21,364 nt of DNA from Priapulus caudatus (GCF_000485595.1 NW_014578335.1:53133-74496); one strand, 5' to 3'. Shown: positions 10,401-18,658, numbered from the stretch's first letter. Notes: generated from the letters alone by a model not told the origin. Translations and numbers: made by a program.

Positions 10401-13400
10401 CGCGCGGCGTATATGCAAGTGTTAATCGGACATTCTTCCTTCTAAACAAAATACAGTTGATAACGCAGCGCAATTGTTTCGTTCGAGGATTGGGAAGACA
10501 TCACTAACACGGCCACTTCGGAGACGATCGAGGAGACGTTCGACGGTGAACAGGTGGCGACGTTTACGTTTAACAATTCGCTGACGTTCGTCAGTGAGAG
10601 ACTGGACAACGGAGGGCGACTGTCGTGCCGTGTCGACCACCCCTCATATGCATCTAGCGGTGTGCTCGAACTCACCATCGATATGAACGTGATGTGTAAG
10701 TTGTCGCCCCGTTAGGTACCATCGCACGGCGGCAGGTGGCTCCACGCAGTGTCAACCACTGTCAACAAGTGTCAACCACTGCCAAGTTGTCAACCAGTGT
10801 TAGCCACTGTCAACCAGTGTCAACCACTGTCAACCAGTGTTAGCCACTGTCAACCAGTGTCAACCACTGTCAACCATTGTTAGCCACTGTCAACCCGTGG
10901 CAGTACCGTCTGCGCTTGCAAGTTGTATCATAAGAATATGGAAGACAGCGATTTATTTTGAGATGTGTGTGAATGTGTCTAAATCTCAGTATATGAGAGG
11001 GATAATTTTAAAATTATCTGCTAACTGATCTATCTTGGTTAATTTTCACTCAACCGTGTTGATTCAACACGTACTGCTGACGTTTCTTGAGTATACTGAG
11101 TTACCTGCTAACTATTAAAAGTGATAAAGTATCTTTATGTACTCGAGTTATAGCAGGGCATGAGTGTAGCCACGCCTTGCGGGGAACACATTCCGGATTT
11201 GAACTAGAATCGAGGAGGTAGAGGTATTCCGGAACGCATTTGTACAATAAAGTTTACTTTGAACATGCGTGACTAGCTACTATTCCTATGATATATAGAT
11301 GTTAGCGACTATCGGAGTTTCTAGTTAGGTTCTGTGGCGTTATATGTGATTTATGGTATTCATTAGACAAAGATAACGGCTGCGTCGGTAAACATGGCCG
11401 TCTTGAGCAAATGCATATACATGAAAAAATGCAACGCCATTATTTATACGCTTAATATTTTAAGTTTGCCTTCGGTGCGTTCTTACACCCCTATATATGA
11501 TTAACGTTAGCTGCTGCTGGTTGCCGATGGTTGACTCTGGCTGGCGGGACATATATATGGGCAGCTCACTGGCGGCTCACGTACCCACCCAAGACCTTTT
11601 TTTTGGCCGATTTTACTGCCTTAAAATGAACCGAGGTTTGTTCAAGGGAGATAGATGTGCATGGCAAAATCCGATCTCAAAATTTCACTTCCGCCGAAGG
11701 ATCCCGCCATGACCCTTCTCCTATACTAATGTACAGTGGAAATCGCGCCCGAGTCGCTCGTCGCCGTAGCAAGCCAAGACAATGTTTTTCGGTCAATCTG
11801 ATCAAGCGTTGAATATGGGCAAAGTTAACGTTTACGCTACTGAGAATGAAACATACCGCGACTTGTTAATGTTTTCTAACGTCTCTATTATATCTTCAAT
11901 GAAGAATCTACCCCAGTAACAGATATCCGGAGAATTTGCGCGAGCAGGTTGTATCGCATGATTCGCACACTCTTCTAAGGAAAGCGTACAACCTCTGCCT
12001 GCGCGCATATTTATTAATAATTAGTTTAGGATTTAACCTGTTTTTGCTGGTACGTGTTACCTTTTCTATAATGATGTCAAATATAACGTTGAATGCGCAT
12101 GCGAGTACACTTATAATACAGTTGACAAATCACCACCATATATATACCAATGCGCATTTTACTCTTGCTAGGTGGCATTCCTTCTTATGTATCTTCTTTA
12201 TTTTATAAGCTTGGTAGTACAGATGCTTTTAGAAACAAAATTCTCTAAAATAATATGTTTATTTAATAATTCATTTATTTATTCATTTATTCATTTATTC
12301 ATTCGTTCATTCATTCATTCATTTATTCATTTATTCATTCGTTCATTCATTCATCTATTCCTTCATTTTATATTTATGTGTGTGTGTGCGTGCCGACAGT
12401 CGTGCCTGCTATTACCGGACCCCAGCAAGATGCGGACGTCGTGGAAGGAACAGATGCAGAGTTTAGCTGTGTGATCGACGCGAACCCGCCAGCGTCCGTG
12501 TCGTGGTACAGAGGGGTTAATGTCATCAGTAACGACAACACGTTAAAGGTACGCCTAATAATAATCGTCATCGGTCGAACACGTACGGCGATGCATGACG
12601 CGGTGCTGGAGTAGCCGGCGTGGCAGTAACGCACATATAGCGTAGCGTGCGTGTTTGATATTCTCATAATATTTTGTTCATAACGGGGATTTTTCATGAG
12701 GATGATATTTATATTTATTTTCTCAAAACAATTTTCGATACTTTTGTATGTATACATTTACTCGTAGATTATAGAACGGTGAAAGGGAAACTGACAAGAA
12801 AAGAGTATCAATGTCGTATTCGAACACGGCTAACTCGGATTCACCATTTACTAAATGCAATTCTTAACTGAATTTTACATTAATATGATGGTGCGCTTTT
12901 CTCGCATAGGAATTAGTGCTGAACGCTATATGTTGTGTACTTTGACAGATCGAGCAGGCGAGTCTGTATGACGAAAGCGATGACTACAGGTGCTTGGCGG
13001 AAAACGACCAGGGCAGCACTTATTCGCCGCCTTTTACAATTACCTTATTAGGTACCATATTTAATTGCTATAAGCGTATCGAATTTACATAGCTGTAAAT
13101 ATAATTAAACATTTGAGATAGATGTGTCACACATTAATTGTTTGCTATTGAAAATCTATTTTATCCCAATGTATTACTTTAATCATAATAAGATGCGCAG
13201 TCTTCTCGAAATTCCGAAAATCAAAGAATGAAATGAACATTTAAAAATGGTAGCCAATTTTCCTTGATGAATTTGTTCCTACTCTTAAACTAAAGCCATA
13301 ATTTATCCAACTGTATTACCGCGGCAACATCAGTGCCTCCCACGGACCTATATATGCTACAAGACGGGGTCGTGATCGATGAAACATCTCCGGCTATCTT

Positions 13401-15801
13401 CACAAGCGATCAGATGGCAGTGATATCTTGCCACGCAGAAAATTCAAAACCAACGTCCTCATTTCGCTGGTTGCTAAACGGCACAGACCCACAGGTGAGG
13501 CATACACCTGTGATGTGTGTAACTTACAGGTGATGTGTGTAAGTTACAGCTAATCTGAAGGATTTTGTCACTAAAGCTGAATGCGCGGGTCGGATCACTT
13601 AGACGAAAATAAATGTTAAAATAATTACTAAAACATTACTAAAAGTCCATAAACGTGTCCTTGCTTCACAGTGAATATGTTCGAACTAACAGGTGCCTGT
13701 TGCAATTGCGCTACGCCTAGTCCTAGATTATCGTAGAATTTTAATTCGCGATGATATTATAACATCTGTACTATAATTATAATAAATTACTAATCGTGCT
13801 GCAGTGGACTTCTGAAGTCGAGCATGTTCCGGGAAACAGAAATCAAACGGAGACATCTGTCAGCACAGTGACGTTCATCGCTCTCAAGGAGTACAACTTG
13901 GACACGGTGACATGCGACGTCATACACCCAGCGATTGCTAGCGGAAGCCTTCAATCCAACATGGAGGTCATGTGTAAGCAACGAATCTCTCGTAACGTTA
14001 CGGAAACGTGTAATTCGATTACTATTTTTCGATTCGTCGACAAGCGCATCAGCGATTCATATCCAGATCGCAGCGACATCTATGCGCATAAACTGAGCCG
14101 TAAGCTCTTAGCTATGCTTTAGGTTTAGGCCGTGGCTACGCGTCCGGTTACCGGATGCCCAGCTCCCAGGCTACGCGTCCGGTCATATATTTCTTATGTG
14201 AACCCAACTATATTTCAGTAAAAAACAATAAACAAAAAGTTTTTACCATAGTATTACTTACCTTTAGGTATTTTATCAAAAAAATGTGTTTTTGTAACTT
14301 TTGAAAAAAAATAGTAAATCTAGTAAAATCAACGATTCGAAAGGGGGCGTGGCCTAATCGTGACGTGGATTTGGGAATCTGTGCTGAGCTTTGGATGACC
14401 GGACGCGTATAGCCACTGCGTTAGGTTTATTCGTTGCATCTTAGGATAGAATTTAATACACGCGAGCATGCCCGTTTTTGAATGAGCGTGGATTTGTGCG
14501 GTTTTCGCGTGCTCGTGCGCGTGCTCGTGCGCATGCGTGCGTGCGCGTATGAGAATACCTACATTAAGCTGCTCCGTTTCGCGATGCAGACTCTCCGCAA
14601 ATCACGATGTCGCCGCAACCCACGGAGATAGACGAAGGCGAGCGTCTCGAGCTGGAGTGTGCCTCAGATGGTCACCCGACGCCAGCGATATCCTGGATGA
14701 AGGGCGCCACAGTCATTCAATCCGACACGCCTCTGCTAATATTCGCTGAGATAAGCAGAGACGACGAGGGCACGTACGCGTGCTCCGCCACGAATGACCT
14801 TGGTTCCGACAAATCACGCGAATTCGCTATCACGGTCATAGGTAAAAGCCGTGCCACGTGATGCCGCGTGTATATATGTGTGTGTGTGTGTGGGGGGGGG
14901 GGGTCGTTGAAGAAACTATTTCACTGTAGGCGGCGCATGGTATGCGTACACATGGTCCAACAGGAACGTGTCGGAACATCTTTGTGTCACGTGTAGCTAT
15001 AATATGGTTTCTTCACGGGACGTGTATAAACCATTATACGAGGTGAACGCGAAAGGATCTTTCGATGTCGTTGCCAGAATTTTTTGTCTTGCTTTTATAA
15101 CGAATGTTTTTTATAGCGTTTTATAACGACACAATTTGCTGACTTCCATTTTTTTCTATTGATATTTTCTCGCTCGCATTGAAAACAATTTATCTCATGT
15201 AACATGCCGCATTTGACTTGTGCCATGACTATAGCGCATCAAACGCGAATATCCCTAACTCGTGCTGAGTTATTGCTTATTTACATGCCTACTTTTATCA
15301 GCACGTGTTCCTTCTATTTTTTTACATCTAGTTTCGAAAGGCGGCATGATCGCGGGCATAATCATCGCCATCATTGTCGTCATCGTCATCCTCGCTGTTG
15401 TCGGATATCTGTACTGGAAGCGAAAGCTGTGTTTTTCCGCCAAGTCGGCTGATGGCGTGGATGAGGCGTGTGTGGATAGCGGACTACACGTGGCACAGGC
15501 GAACGAGAACCAGGCCTATCGCTGCGACATCATCAGAAGCCCGGGCAGCGACGGTGGGGCAGATATCATCGATGAAAATAGAATCAATAGCCAGCTACAG
15601 AGACGTATTGGACACCCAATGATCAACTCGTCAATCGGGGAGCCGGACGACAACATATTAGAAACATCCGGATCGCGAATGTCTTACGCGCAGGCACAAG
15701 CGCGCCCCGTCTATATCTCATACGTACCCCCTCCGATGCTCCCCGTTTTAGCCGAGAATAAGTCATATGAGTACTTGTCCGAAAGAGGGACAAGTGTATG
15801 A
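4429..15801 (+). CDS. Gene 2: five-Ig-domain transmembrane adhesion protein (whole gene model)
   Basis: Proposed exons: 4429-4474 (signal peptide), an unresolved exon for the start of Ig1 (candidate around 6737-6778), 8951 to about 9140 (Ig1 second half), 9529-9680 and 10488-10695 (Ig2), 12400-12548 and 12949-13051 (Ig3), 13334-13494 and 13805-13973 (Ig4), 14590-14841 (Ig5), and 15332-15801 (helix and tail). From Ig2 to the tail every junction has consensus GT/AG and matching phase: 1 between domains, 0 inside split domains. The Ig1 WSVQWYRDGKGLG stretch recalls the first domain of Kirrel/Roughest proteins. The Ig2 and Ig4 Cys-x-Val-x-His-Pro stretches recall domain 2 of nectin/CADM proteins. 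It is most likely a homophilic or heterophilic cell-surface adhesion receptor, paralogous to gene 1. The orthologue is not assigned, so no symbol is given. Confidence 0.75.
4859..6310. repeat. 72-bp tandem satellite, about 19 copies, increasingly degenerate
   Basis: Each unit contains GAGGGTGATGTACGTACATG, then GGCTTACTATAGCGTGT, a GT run, a G run and GCGCAC. The unit starts at 4859, 4931 and 5003 are exactly 72 bp apart and nearly identical. Later units vary from about 74 to 86 bp through single-base indels and expanded G runs. The core ATGTACGTACAT is a perfect 12-bp palindrome in the clean copies. Long ORFs on either strand here (for example 5506-6339 minus) are repeat readings, not genes. 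Confidence 0.95.
6685..6708. repeat. Perfect 24-bp palindrome
   Basis: GTGGGAGGGGGA followed immediately by its exact complement, centred on a GATC core. It lies 28 bp before the acceptor of the candidate Ig1 exon. Confidence 0.9.
6737..6778 (+). CDS. Gene 2: possible exon for the first half of Ig1
   Basis: Acceptor TTTCAATTTTGCAG ends at 6736. The following frame reads LKDGEAILVCTSRE and then a possible donor GTGAAA at 6779 (phase 0). Spliced to 8951 it would give CTSRE-MWSVQW, a cysteine-to-tryptophan spacing normal for an Ig B to C strand, with matching phase 0. Against it: the exon would start in phase 0, whereas the signal-peptide exon ends in phase 1, so another exon or an error is needed. 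An alternative stronger donor GTGAGA at 6804 is out of phase with 8951. Treat as tentative. Confidence 0.3.
8951..9140 (+). CDS. Gene 2: Ig1, second half (3' boundary unresolved)
   Basis: The acceptor AAG before 8951 gives phase 0, as in the other half-domain exons of this gene. The frame reads MWSVQWYRDGKGLG, GRYEYKDE, DYDLVISDAMLVEDNAEFVCQI. This includes the core Trp of strand C, the Asp of the D-x-A-x-F-x-C motif and the F-strand Cys. The pattern is closest to the first domain of Kirrel/Roughest-type proteins. The expected end is in phase 1, but no GT fits: the frame runs to a stop at 9161-9163, and GT at 9127, 9137 and 9173 are in the wrong phase or past the stop. The end given is approximate. 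A base-level error or a non-canonical donor is possible. Confidence 0.7.
9367..9423. repeat. 57-bp intronic hairpin
   Basis: Arms of 23 bp (9367-9389 and 9401-9423) with core GAAGTAGATAATAGGG. They pair with one mismatch around an 11-base AT-rich loop and are flanked by TA runs. It lies in the intron between Ig1 and Ig2. Confidence 0.88.
9529..9680 (+). CDS. Gene 2: Ig2, first half
   Basis: The acceptor CTTCCTGAACAG gives phase 1 and the donor GTAAGT at 9681 gives phase 0. It encodes VMPSDVYLW, ENETISCVTKNCNPVPKVTWWKQ: the B-strand Cys, core Trp and one Asn-Glu-Thr glycosylation sequon. It aligns well with the first half of Ig4 at 13334-13494 (VPPTDLYML, VISCHAENSKP, FRWLL), so Ig2 and Ig4 are duplicates. 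Confidence 0.85.
9681..10487 (+). other. Gene 2 intron inside Ig2
   Basis: Donor GTAAGT, acceptor TTTCGTTCGAG. A short imperfect repeat of GCTGGT/ATGGTG words occupies about 9748-9833. Nothing else was recognised. Confidence 0.7.
10488..10695 (+). CDS. Gene 2: Ig2, second half
   Basis: Begins GATTGGGAAGAC after an acceptor in phase 0; upstream AGs at 10456 and 10468 would break the frame. It encodes DWEDITNTAT, FTFNNSLTFVSERLDNGGRLSCRVDHPSY and LTIDMNVM, then T before the donor GTAAGT (phase 1). The F-strand reads L-S-C-R-V-D-H-P. Cys-x-Val-x-His-Pro is typical of C2-set domains such as CADM/nectin domain 2, and recurs in Ig4. Asn-Asn-Ser is a potential glycosylation site. Confidence 0.86.
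10749..10899. repeat. Tandem decamer array with 40-bp higher-order period
   Basis: Built from variants of CAACCACTGT. The TAGCCACTGT variant recurs at 10801, 10841 and 10881, exactly every 40 bp, giving a four-decamer higher-order unit. Confidence 0.92.
12268..12366. repeat. (ATTC)n / (ATTT)n microsatellite
   Basis: Tetranucleotide run with alternating ATTC, ATTT and GTTC blocks ending about 33 bp before the Ig3 exon. Its T-rich strand lengthens the pyrimidine region of the acceptor. Confidence 0.93.
12400..12548 (+). CDS. Gene 2: Ig3, first half
   Basis: Acceptor TGCCGACAG, phase 1 in, phase 0 out at donor GTACGC. It encodes VPAITGPQQDADVVEGTDAEFSCVIDANPPASVSWYRG and a C' strand. The E-G-T-x-A-x-F-x-C and Pro-Pro-x-x-x-x-W spacing is typical of I-set domains. 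Joined to the previous exon, the split codon T+TC gives Phe, so the linker reads Val-Met-Phe-Val-Pro. Confidence 0.87.
12949..13051 (+). CDS. Gene 2: Ig3, second half
   Basis: Acceptor TACTTTGACAG, phase 0, donor GTACCA at 13052 in phase 1. It reads IEQASLYDESDDYRCLAENDQG and ends FTITLL. The D-D-Y-R-C-L-A-E-N-x-x-G motif is the classic F to G region of an I-set Ig domain and completes the half at 12400-12548. Confidence 0.87.
13052..13333 (+). other. Gene 2 intron between Ig3 and Ig4
   Basis: Donor GTACCA, acceptor CGGCAACATCAG, phase 1. AT-rich; nothing else seen. Confidence 0.75.
13334..13494 (+). CDS. Gene 2: Ig4, first half
   Basis: Phase 1 at the acceptor CAACATCAG, phase 0 at the donor GTGAGG. 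It encodes VPPTDLYMLQDG, MAVISCHAENSKPTSSFRWLLNGTDPQ. The Val-Pro-Pro entry is typical of an interdomain linker in nectin-like proteins. It has the B-strand Cys, core Trp and an Asn-Gly-Thr sequon. It is the counterpart of 9529-9680. Confidence 0.86.
13508..13550. repeat. Short tandem duplication just after the Ig4 donor
   Basis: Two adjacent copies of a unit of about 21 bp (TGATGTGTGTAACTTACAG and TGATGTGTGTAAGTTACAG) differ at one base. They create extra donor-like GTGTAAG words within 60 bp of the real donor. Confidence 0.8.
13805..13973 (+). CDS. Gene 2: Ig4, second half
   Basis: The acceptor CGTGCTGCAG gives phase 0; the donor GTAAGC at 13974 leaves one base T (phase 1). It encodes WTSEVEHVPGNRNQTETS, TFIALKEYNLDTVTCDVIHP and SNMEVM. 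The F-strand reads Val-Thr-Cys-Asp-Val-Ile-His-Pro, like the Ig2 counterpart at 10488-10695 and domain 2 of CADM/nectin proteins. The split codon T+AC gives Tyr, so the next linker reads Val-Met-Tyr-Asp-Ser-Pro. One Asn-Gln-Thr sequon is present. Confidence 0.87.
13974..14589 (+). other. Gene 2 intron between Ig4 and Ig5
   Basis: Donor GTAAGC, acceptor TTTCGCGATGCAG, phase 1. Most of it is the foldback element at 14128-14420, followed by GTGCGC-rich simple sequence at about 14510-14548. Confidence 0.75.
14128..14420. mobile_element. 293-bp MITE with 9-bp target duplication
   Basis: TTAGGTTTA occurs immediately outside both ends (14119-14127 and 14421-14429). The ends are inverted repeats containing GTGGCTACGCGTCCGGT (left, from 14132) and ATGACCGGACGCGTATAGCCAC (right, 14395-14416). 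The left terminal motif is repeated once more inside at 14169-14186. The interior is AT-rich and non-coding. A 9-bp duplication fits Mutator-like elements; reading it as 8 bp would fit hAT. Confidence 0.68.
14590..14841 (+). CDS. Gene 2: Ig5, membrane-proximal, on a single exon
   Basis: 252 bp, phase 1 at both ends (acceptor CGCGATGCAG, donor GTAAAA). It encodes DSPQITMSPQPTEIDEGERLELECASDGHPTPAISWMKG and RDDEGTYACSATNDLGSDKSREFAITVI. This is a complete I-set domain with both cysteines, Trp and the D-E-G-T-Y-x-C motif. Unlike Ig2 to Ig4 it is not split by a phase-0 intron. It is the paralogue of the gene 1 exon at 1-193. Confidence 0.92.
14842..15331 (+). other. Gene 2 intron before the transmembrane exon
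   Basis: Donor GTAAAA, acceptor TTTTTTTACATCTAG, phase 1. It starts with a GT run and a G run (14878-14902). Nothing else was recognised. Confidence 0.78.
15332..15801 (+). CDS. Gene 2: transmembrane and cytoplasmic-tail exon (last coding exon)
   Basis: The T-rich acceptor ending TCTAG gives phase 1 (G+TT = Val). It encodes VSKGGM, a helix IAGIIIAIIVVIVILAVVGY, then the basic stop-transfer LYWKRKLCF and a tail of about 125 residues ending Gly-Thr-Ser-Val. The helix start Met-Ile-Ala-Gly-Ile-Ile-Ile-Ala-Ile is identical in gene 1. Shared tail elements are Cys-Phe after the helix, ENQAY (gene 1 has AYENK), SRMSYAQAQARP and the terminal Ser-Val. The tail has several tyrosines (NQAYR, PVYISYVPPP, KSYEYL), a proline cluster, and a C-terminal T-S-V fitting a class I PDZ ligand. 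These suggest coupling to scaffolds; that is inference. The earlier ATG at 15262 is intronic. Confidence 0.9.
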
Positions 15802-16007
15802 GAATACGATATCGACCGAGTCTAAGTGATATGACACCAATCATTCAGCCTACTTTCATTTCTGCACTTAATTTCACTTGTTTTTTAGACGGTCGTGATT
15901 TTATATAATGTTCATCTACGCAGTTCATGAGTATGTGTAAATATGACATTTTATTATATCATAGATATTATAAGCAATTTATACTGTAGCACGTTTGCCA
16001 ATCGTAC

Positions 16008-16013
16008 AATAAA
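16008..16013 (+). promoter_or_regulatory. Gene 2 poly(A) signal AATAAA
   Basis: Canonical hexamer 207 bp after the gene 2 stop, in AT-rich sequence. No other AATAAA lies between, so this is the likely cleavage signal. Confidence 0.75.
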
Positions 16014-16184
16014 GAAATATTACGTACGACTCCCACTGAATATCCGTATATTCTATGTCTAGTCTACATGCTACATAAACAGAAGAGCAACTATTTGAAA
16101 GCCAGAGTGTGAACACCCTTTTATTAAAAAAATCAAACATAATTATTGCACTCTCACTACGCTAGTACGCGTTGACTTCTTGCA

Positions 16185-16464
16185 GATAGGCGACATGAGA
16201 TGGTGGTTGCTAACGGACTGCACGCATGACCCGCAGCGACTGTGCTGTGGCCATTTCGAGTTATCGCTGCAAGAGAACTCTCTCAGTTCAGAAGCAGTGT
16301 CTCTAATTTACCCACAGCTCCCTGCGTTTTCTAGCGCCGGAGAGGAGGAGTTACCTCAGAATAGAAACAAAAATATAAATCCACCGAGTTTTGATGAATT
16401 GCCACGAGTGTTTATTGGACAGAAAATGAAGTTTTATGAACATGGGACTGCAAGCAAAAACTGA
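16185..16464 (+). CDS. Unidentified terminal-exon-like ORF between gene 2 and troponin C
   Basis: A good acceptor (GTTGACTTCTTGCAG) ends at 16184. It is followed by 92 sense codons in phase 0, IGDMRWWLLTDCTHDP ... LPRVFIGQKMKFYEHG, and stop TGA. AATAAA lies downstream at 16698-16703. The composition looks coding: mixed residues, no repeats, Cys-Cys-Gly-His, an acidic Glu-Glu-Glu patch. I do not recognise it. Phase 0 does not fit splicing from the phase-1 domain borders of gene 2; in phase 1 it would stop after about 15 residues. It could be the last exon of an interleaved plus-strand gene, an alternative end, or chance. The first in-frame ATG is at 16195. It is antisense to the probable troponin C 3' UTR. 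Confidence 0.33.
16411..16416 (-). promoter_or_regulatory. TnC: Candidate troponin C poly(A) signal
   Basis: AATAAA on the minus strand 210 bp after the stop. A second copy lies at 16120-16125. Either would make the troponin C 3' UTR overlap the plus-strand ORF at 16185-16464. Confidence 0.4.
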
Positions 16465-16625
16465 AGGAGCCACGAAGTGTCCGGTCTACAATATTACTGT
16501 TTGCTGTTTAGAAACGAATTATACATAAATATGTCACGTGACGATGTTCAATTCGACGTAACATTGTTCCAGTAATCTGTAGCGTCGCTTCGTACAATGA
16601 CGTCACACACCGCAGATATCACACC

Positions 16626-16651
16626 TTATCCGTTCATCATTTCCAAGAACT
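16626..16651 (-). CDS. TnC: Troponin C last exon (26 bp)
   Basis: The acceptor GCATTTCAG is followed by AG, then TTC TTG GAA ATG ATG AAC GGA TAA. Joined to the G left by the previous exon it reads Asp-Glu-Phe-Leu-Glu-Met-Met-Asn-Gly-stop, the standard troponin C terminus. The Glu made at the junction is the twelfth ligand of EF loop IV. A tiny last exon at this point is typical of invertebrate troponin C genes. Confidence 0.88.
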
Positions 16652-17783
16652 CTGAAATGCACATATTCATTTATTACGTATGCATATGCAGAAATATAAT
16701 AAAGAACACTAATCGACATCGGCGCTAATGTCATATTTACTGGAATGTCTGAATTGACAATGTATTAACATGAATGTACTTTTAACGGGAAAGCTCGCGA
16801 TCAATCGATCGTTAACTGACGATCTTCGGTAACGATTGCATTTACGACACGAGAGAAAACGACGCGGTTTCCGCGTACAAAACAACGCTTTTCGCGATCG
16901 CAAATCTACAGCAATCACTCACCGTCGAAGTCGACTGTTCCGCTGCCATCCTGATCGATTTCCTTAATCAAGCCGTTCAAGTCAGTGTCGGACATCTTGT
17001 CATCGACAGCACGAAGAATCTCCTTCAAGTCATCGACGACGATGTAACCTTGGTTACCCTAGAAGCAGACGCGCATAGGTTATTTCACCGATCGCCGTGT
17101 TGCGGCGGCAGTCGCGACGAATAATCGACGCGCGAGCCGGTTTTCGGGAGCTCAGTTTCATTCAAACATTTGATTACAATCTCGTCTACACATCGGAATC
17201 CGTCGATGCCATGGATGAAATATGGAAATTTTACGCAAGTCTGTAAATTTCACGACCAGTGTCAGTTGTCACAAGGCTTGCATATCTAGATCAACGTTGG
17301 CAAGAATTACATCGATGGATATCATTTCGTGCAGTTAATTTCACTGGTATTGTGACGTGAGCATACTTCGCATCTTACAGAATTCTGAGTGAATATTGAA
17401 ACACTGACGGACGAGTGGATTGAGACGCGTTAACACTGATCGGTGAATATAGGGAGCCATGAGATATGTTCACTGTTGTGAGCCGTGAGCCGTAAGCCGT
17501 GAGCCGTGAAACGTGAGCCGTGAGCCGTGGACCGTGAGCCGTAAGCCGTGGACCGTGAGCTGTGAGCCGTGAGCCGTGAGCCGTGAGCCGTGAGCCGTGA
17601 GCCACGTGTAGGGAACCTACCTTGTCGTAAAGACGGAAGGCCTCACGCAGCTGCTCGGTCATGTCCTCGTCGGACTCTAGGATGAACTTGACTACCACCA
17701 TAGCGAAATCCTCGAAATCCATCTTGCCTGAGCCTACAGTCGAAGACATATTCTTCATGAGAATGCGTGTGTAGGCCTACCCG

Positions 17784-17815
<32 letters not shown>

Positions 17816-17823
17816 TATGTGTG

Positions 17824-17855
<32 letters not shown>

Positions 17856-17865
17856 TGCGTAGTGC

Positions 17866-17950
<85 letters not shown>

Positions 17951-17969
17951 GTGTGTAGTGCCGTGTGAG

Positions 17970-18011
<42 letters not shown>

Positions 18012-18658
18012 GTGTGTGCGGTGCGGTGGTAGCGTACTTGTGAAAAGAGAATAGAGTGCGAGTTCGTACGTTTGTTCCATTCTTCCTTTTACAGTCTAAT
18101 TTGAGTTATCGGTACGTGACGTGTATATATATACTATACGACACGCATACTAATCATTAACCGTCCGCGGTCAGCCTCCTTAACCATGGCCTGAGCTCTG
18201 TGAGACCCATTGTGATGCCATCTCTCTCGGACAAGGCCGAGATCCTTTGTCGCGATGTACCGGTACTCTCCCGGTCAATTTGCCGAAAGCCGCCTTGTAT
18301 TCTGCAAGAGAAGCGACGTTCGAATCAAACTAAGCGCGAGTTAGGCGTATTTGTGAGGTGGCGGGCGTGACACTAGCATGGCCGGGACGTTTACAATCTG
18401 ATGGTGCTTACGGCGGAACTCGCGATCCTAGTGAGCGAACGAGACATCTTCCCGCTCACGTTGATTCGTATTGGCATTATTGTATATATGTGCCTTGTGG
18501 CGTAGAAAAGCTGACTTGAGTATTGTGCATTTTTCTGATATATAAAATGCAAAGGATTATTTATTAGGTATATTTAAATAATTAATTAGTCGGATATCGT
18601 GCATTATTTATGCTTATGCTACTAAATCTGTTTTGCTGCCCCACAGATGCTATACATC

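Larger units (their letters stand above)
10696..12399 (+). other. Gene 2 intron between Ig2 and Ig3
   Basis: Donor GTAAGT, acceptor GTGCCGACAG, phase 1. It contains a 40-bp-period tandem repeat directly after the donor (10749-10899) and an (ATTC)n microsatellite near the acceptor (12268-12366). No exon or transposon ends were recognised between them. Confidence 0.75.

Noticed and set aside
17643-18080. 145-residue His/Thr-rich minus-strand ORF over the GT tract
   Set aside because: Frame reading of the dinucleotide repeat and a shifted frame of the real troponin C exon.
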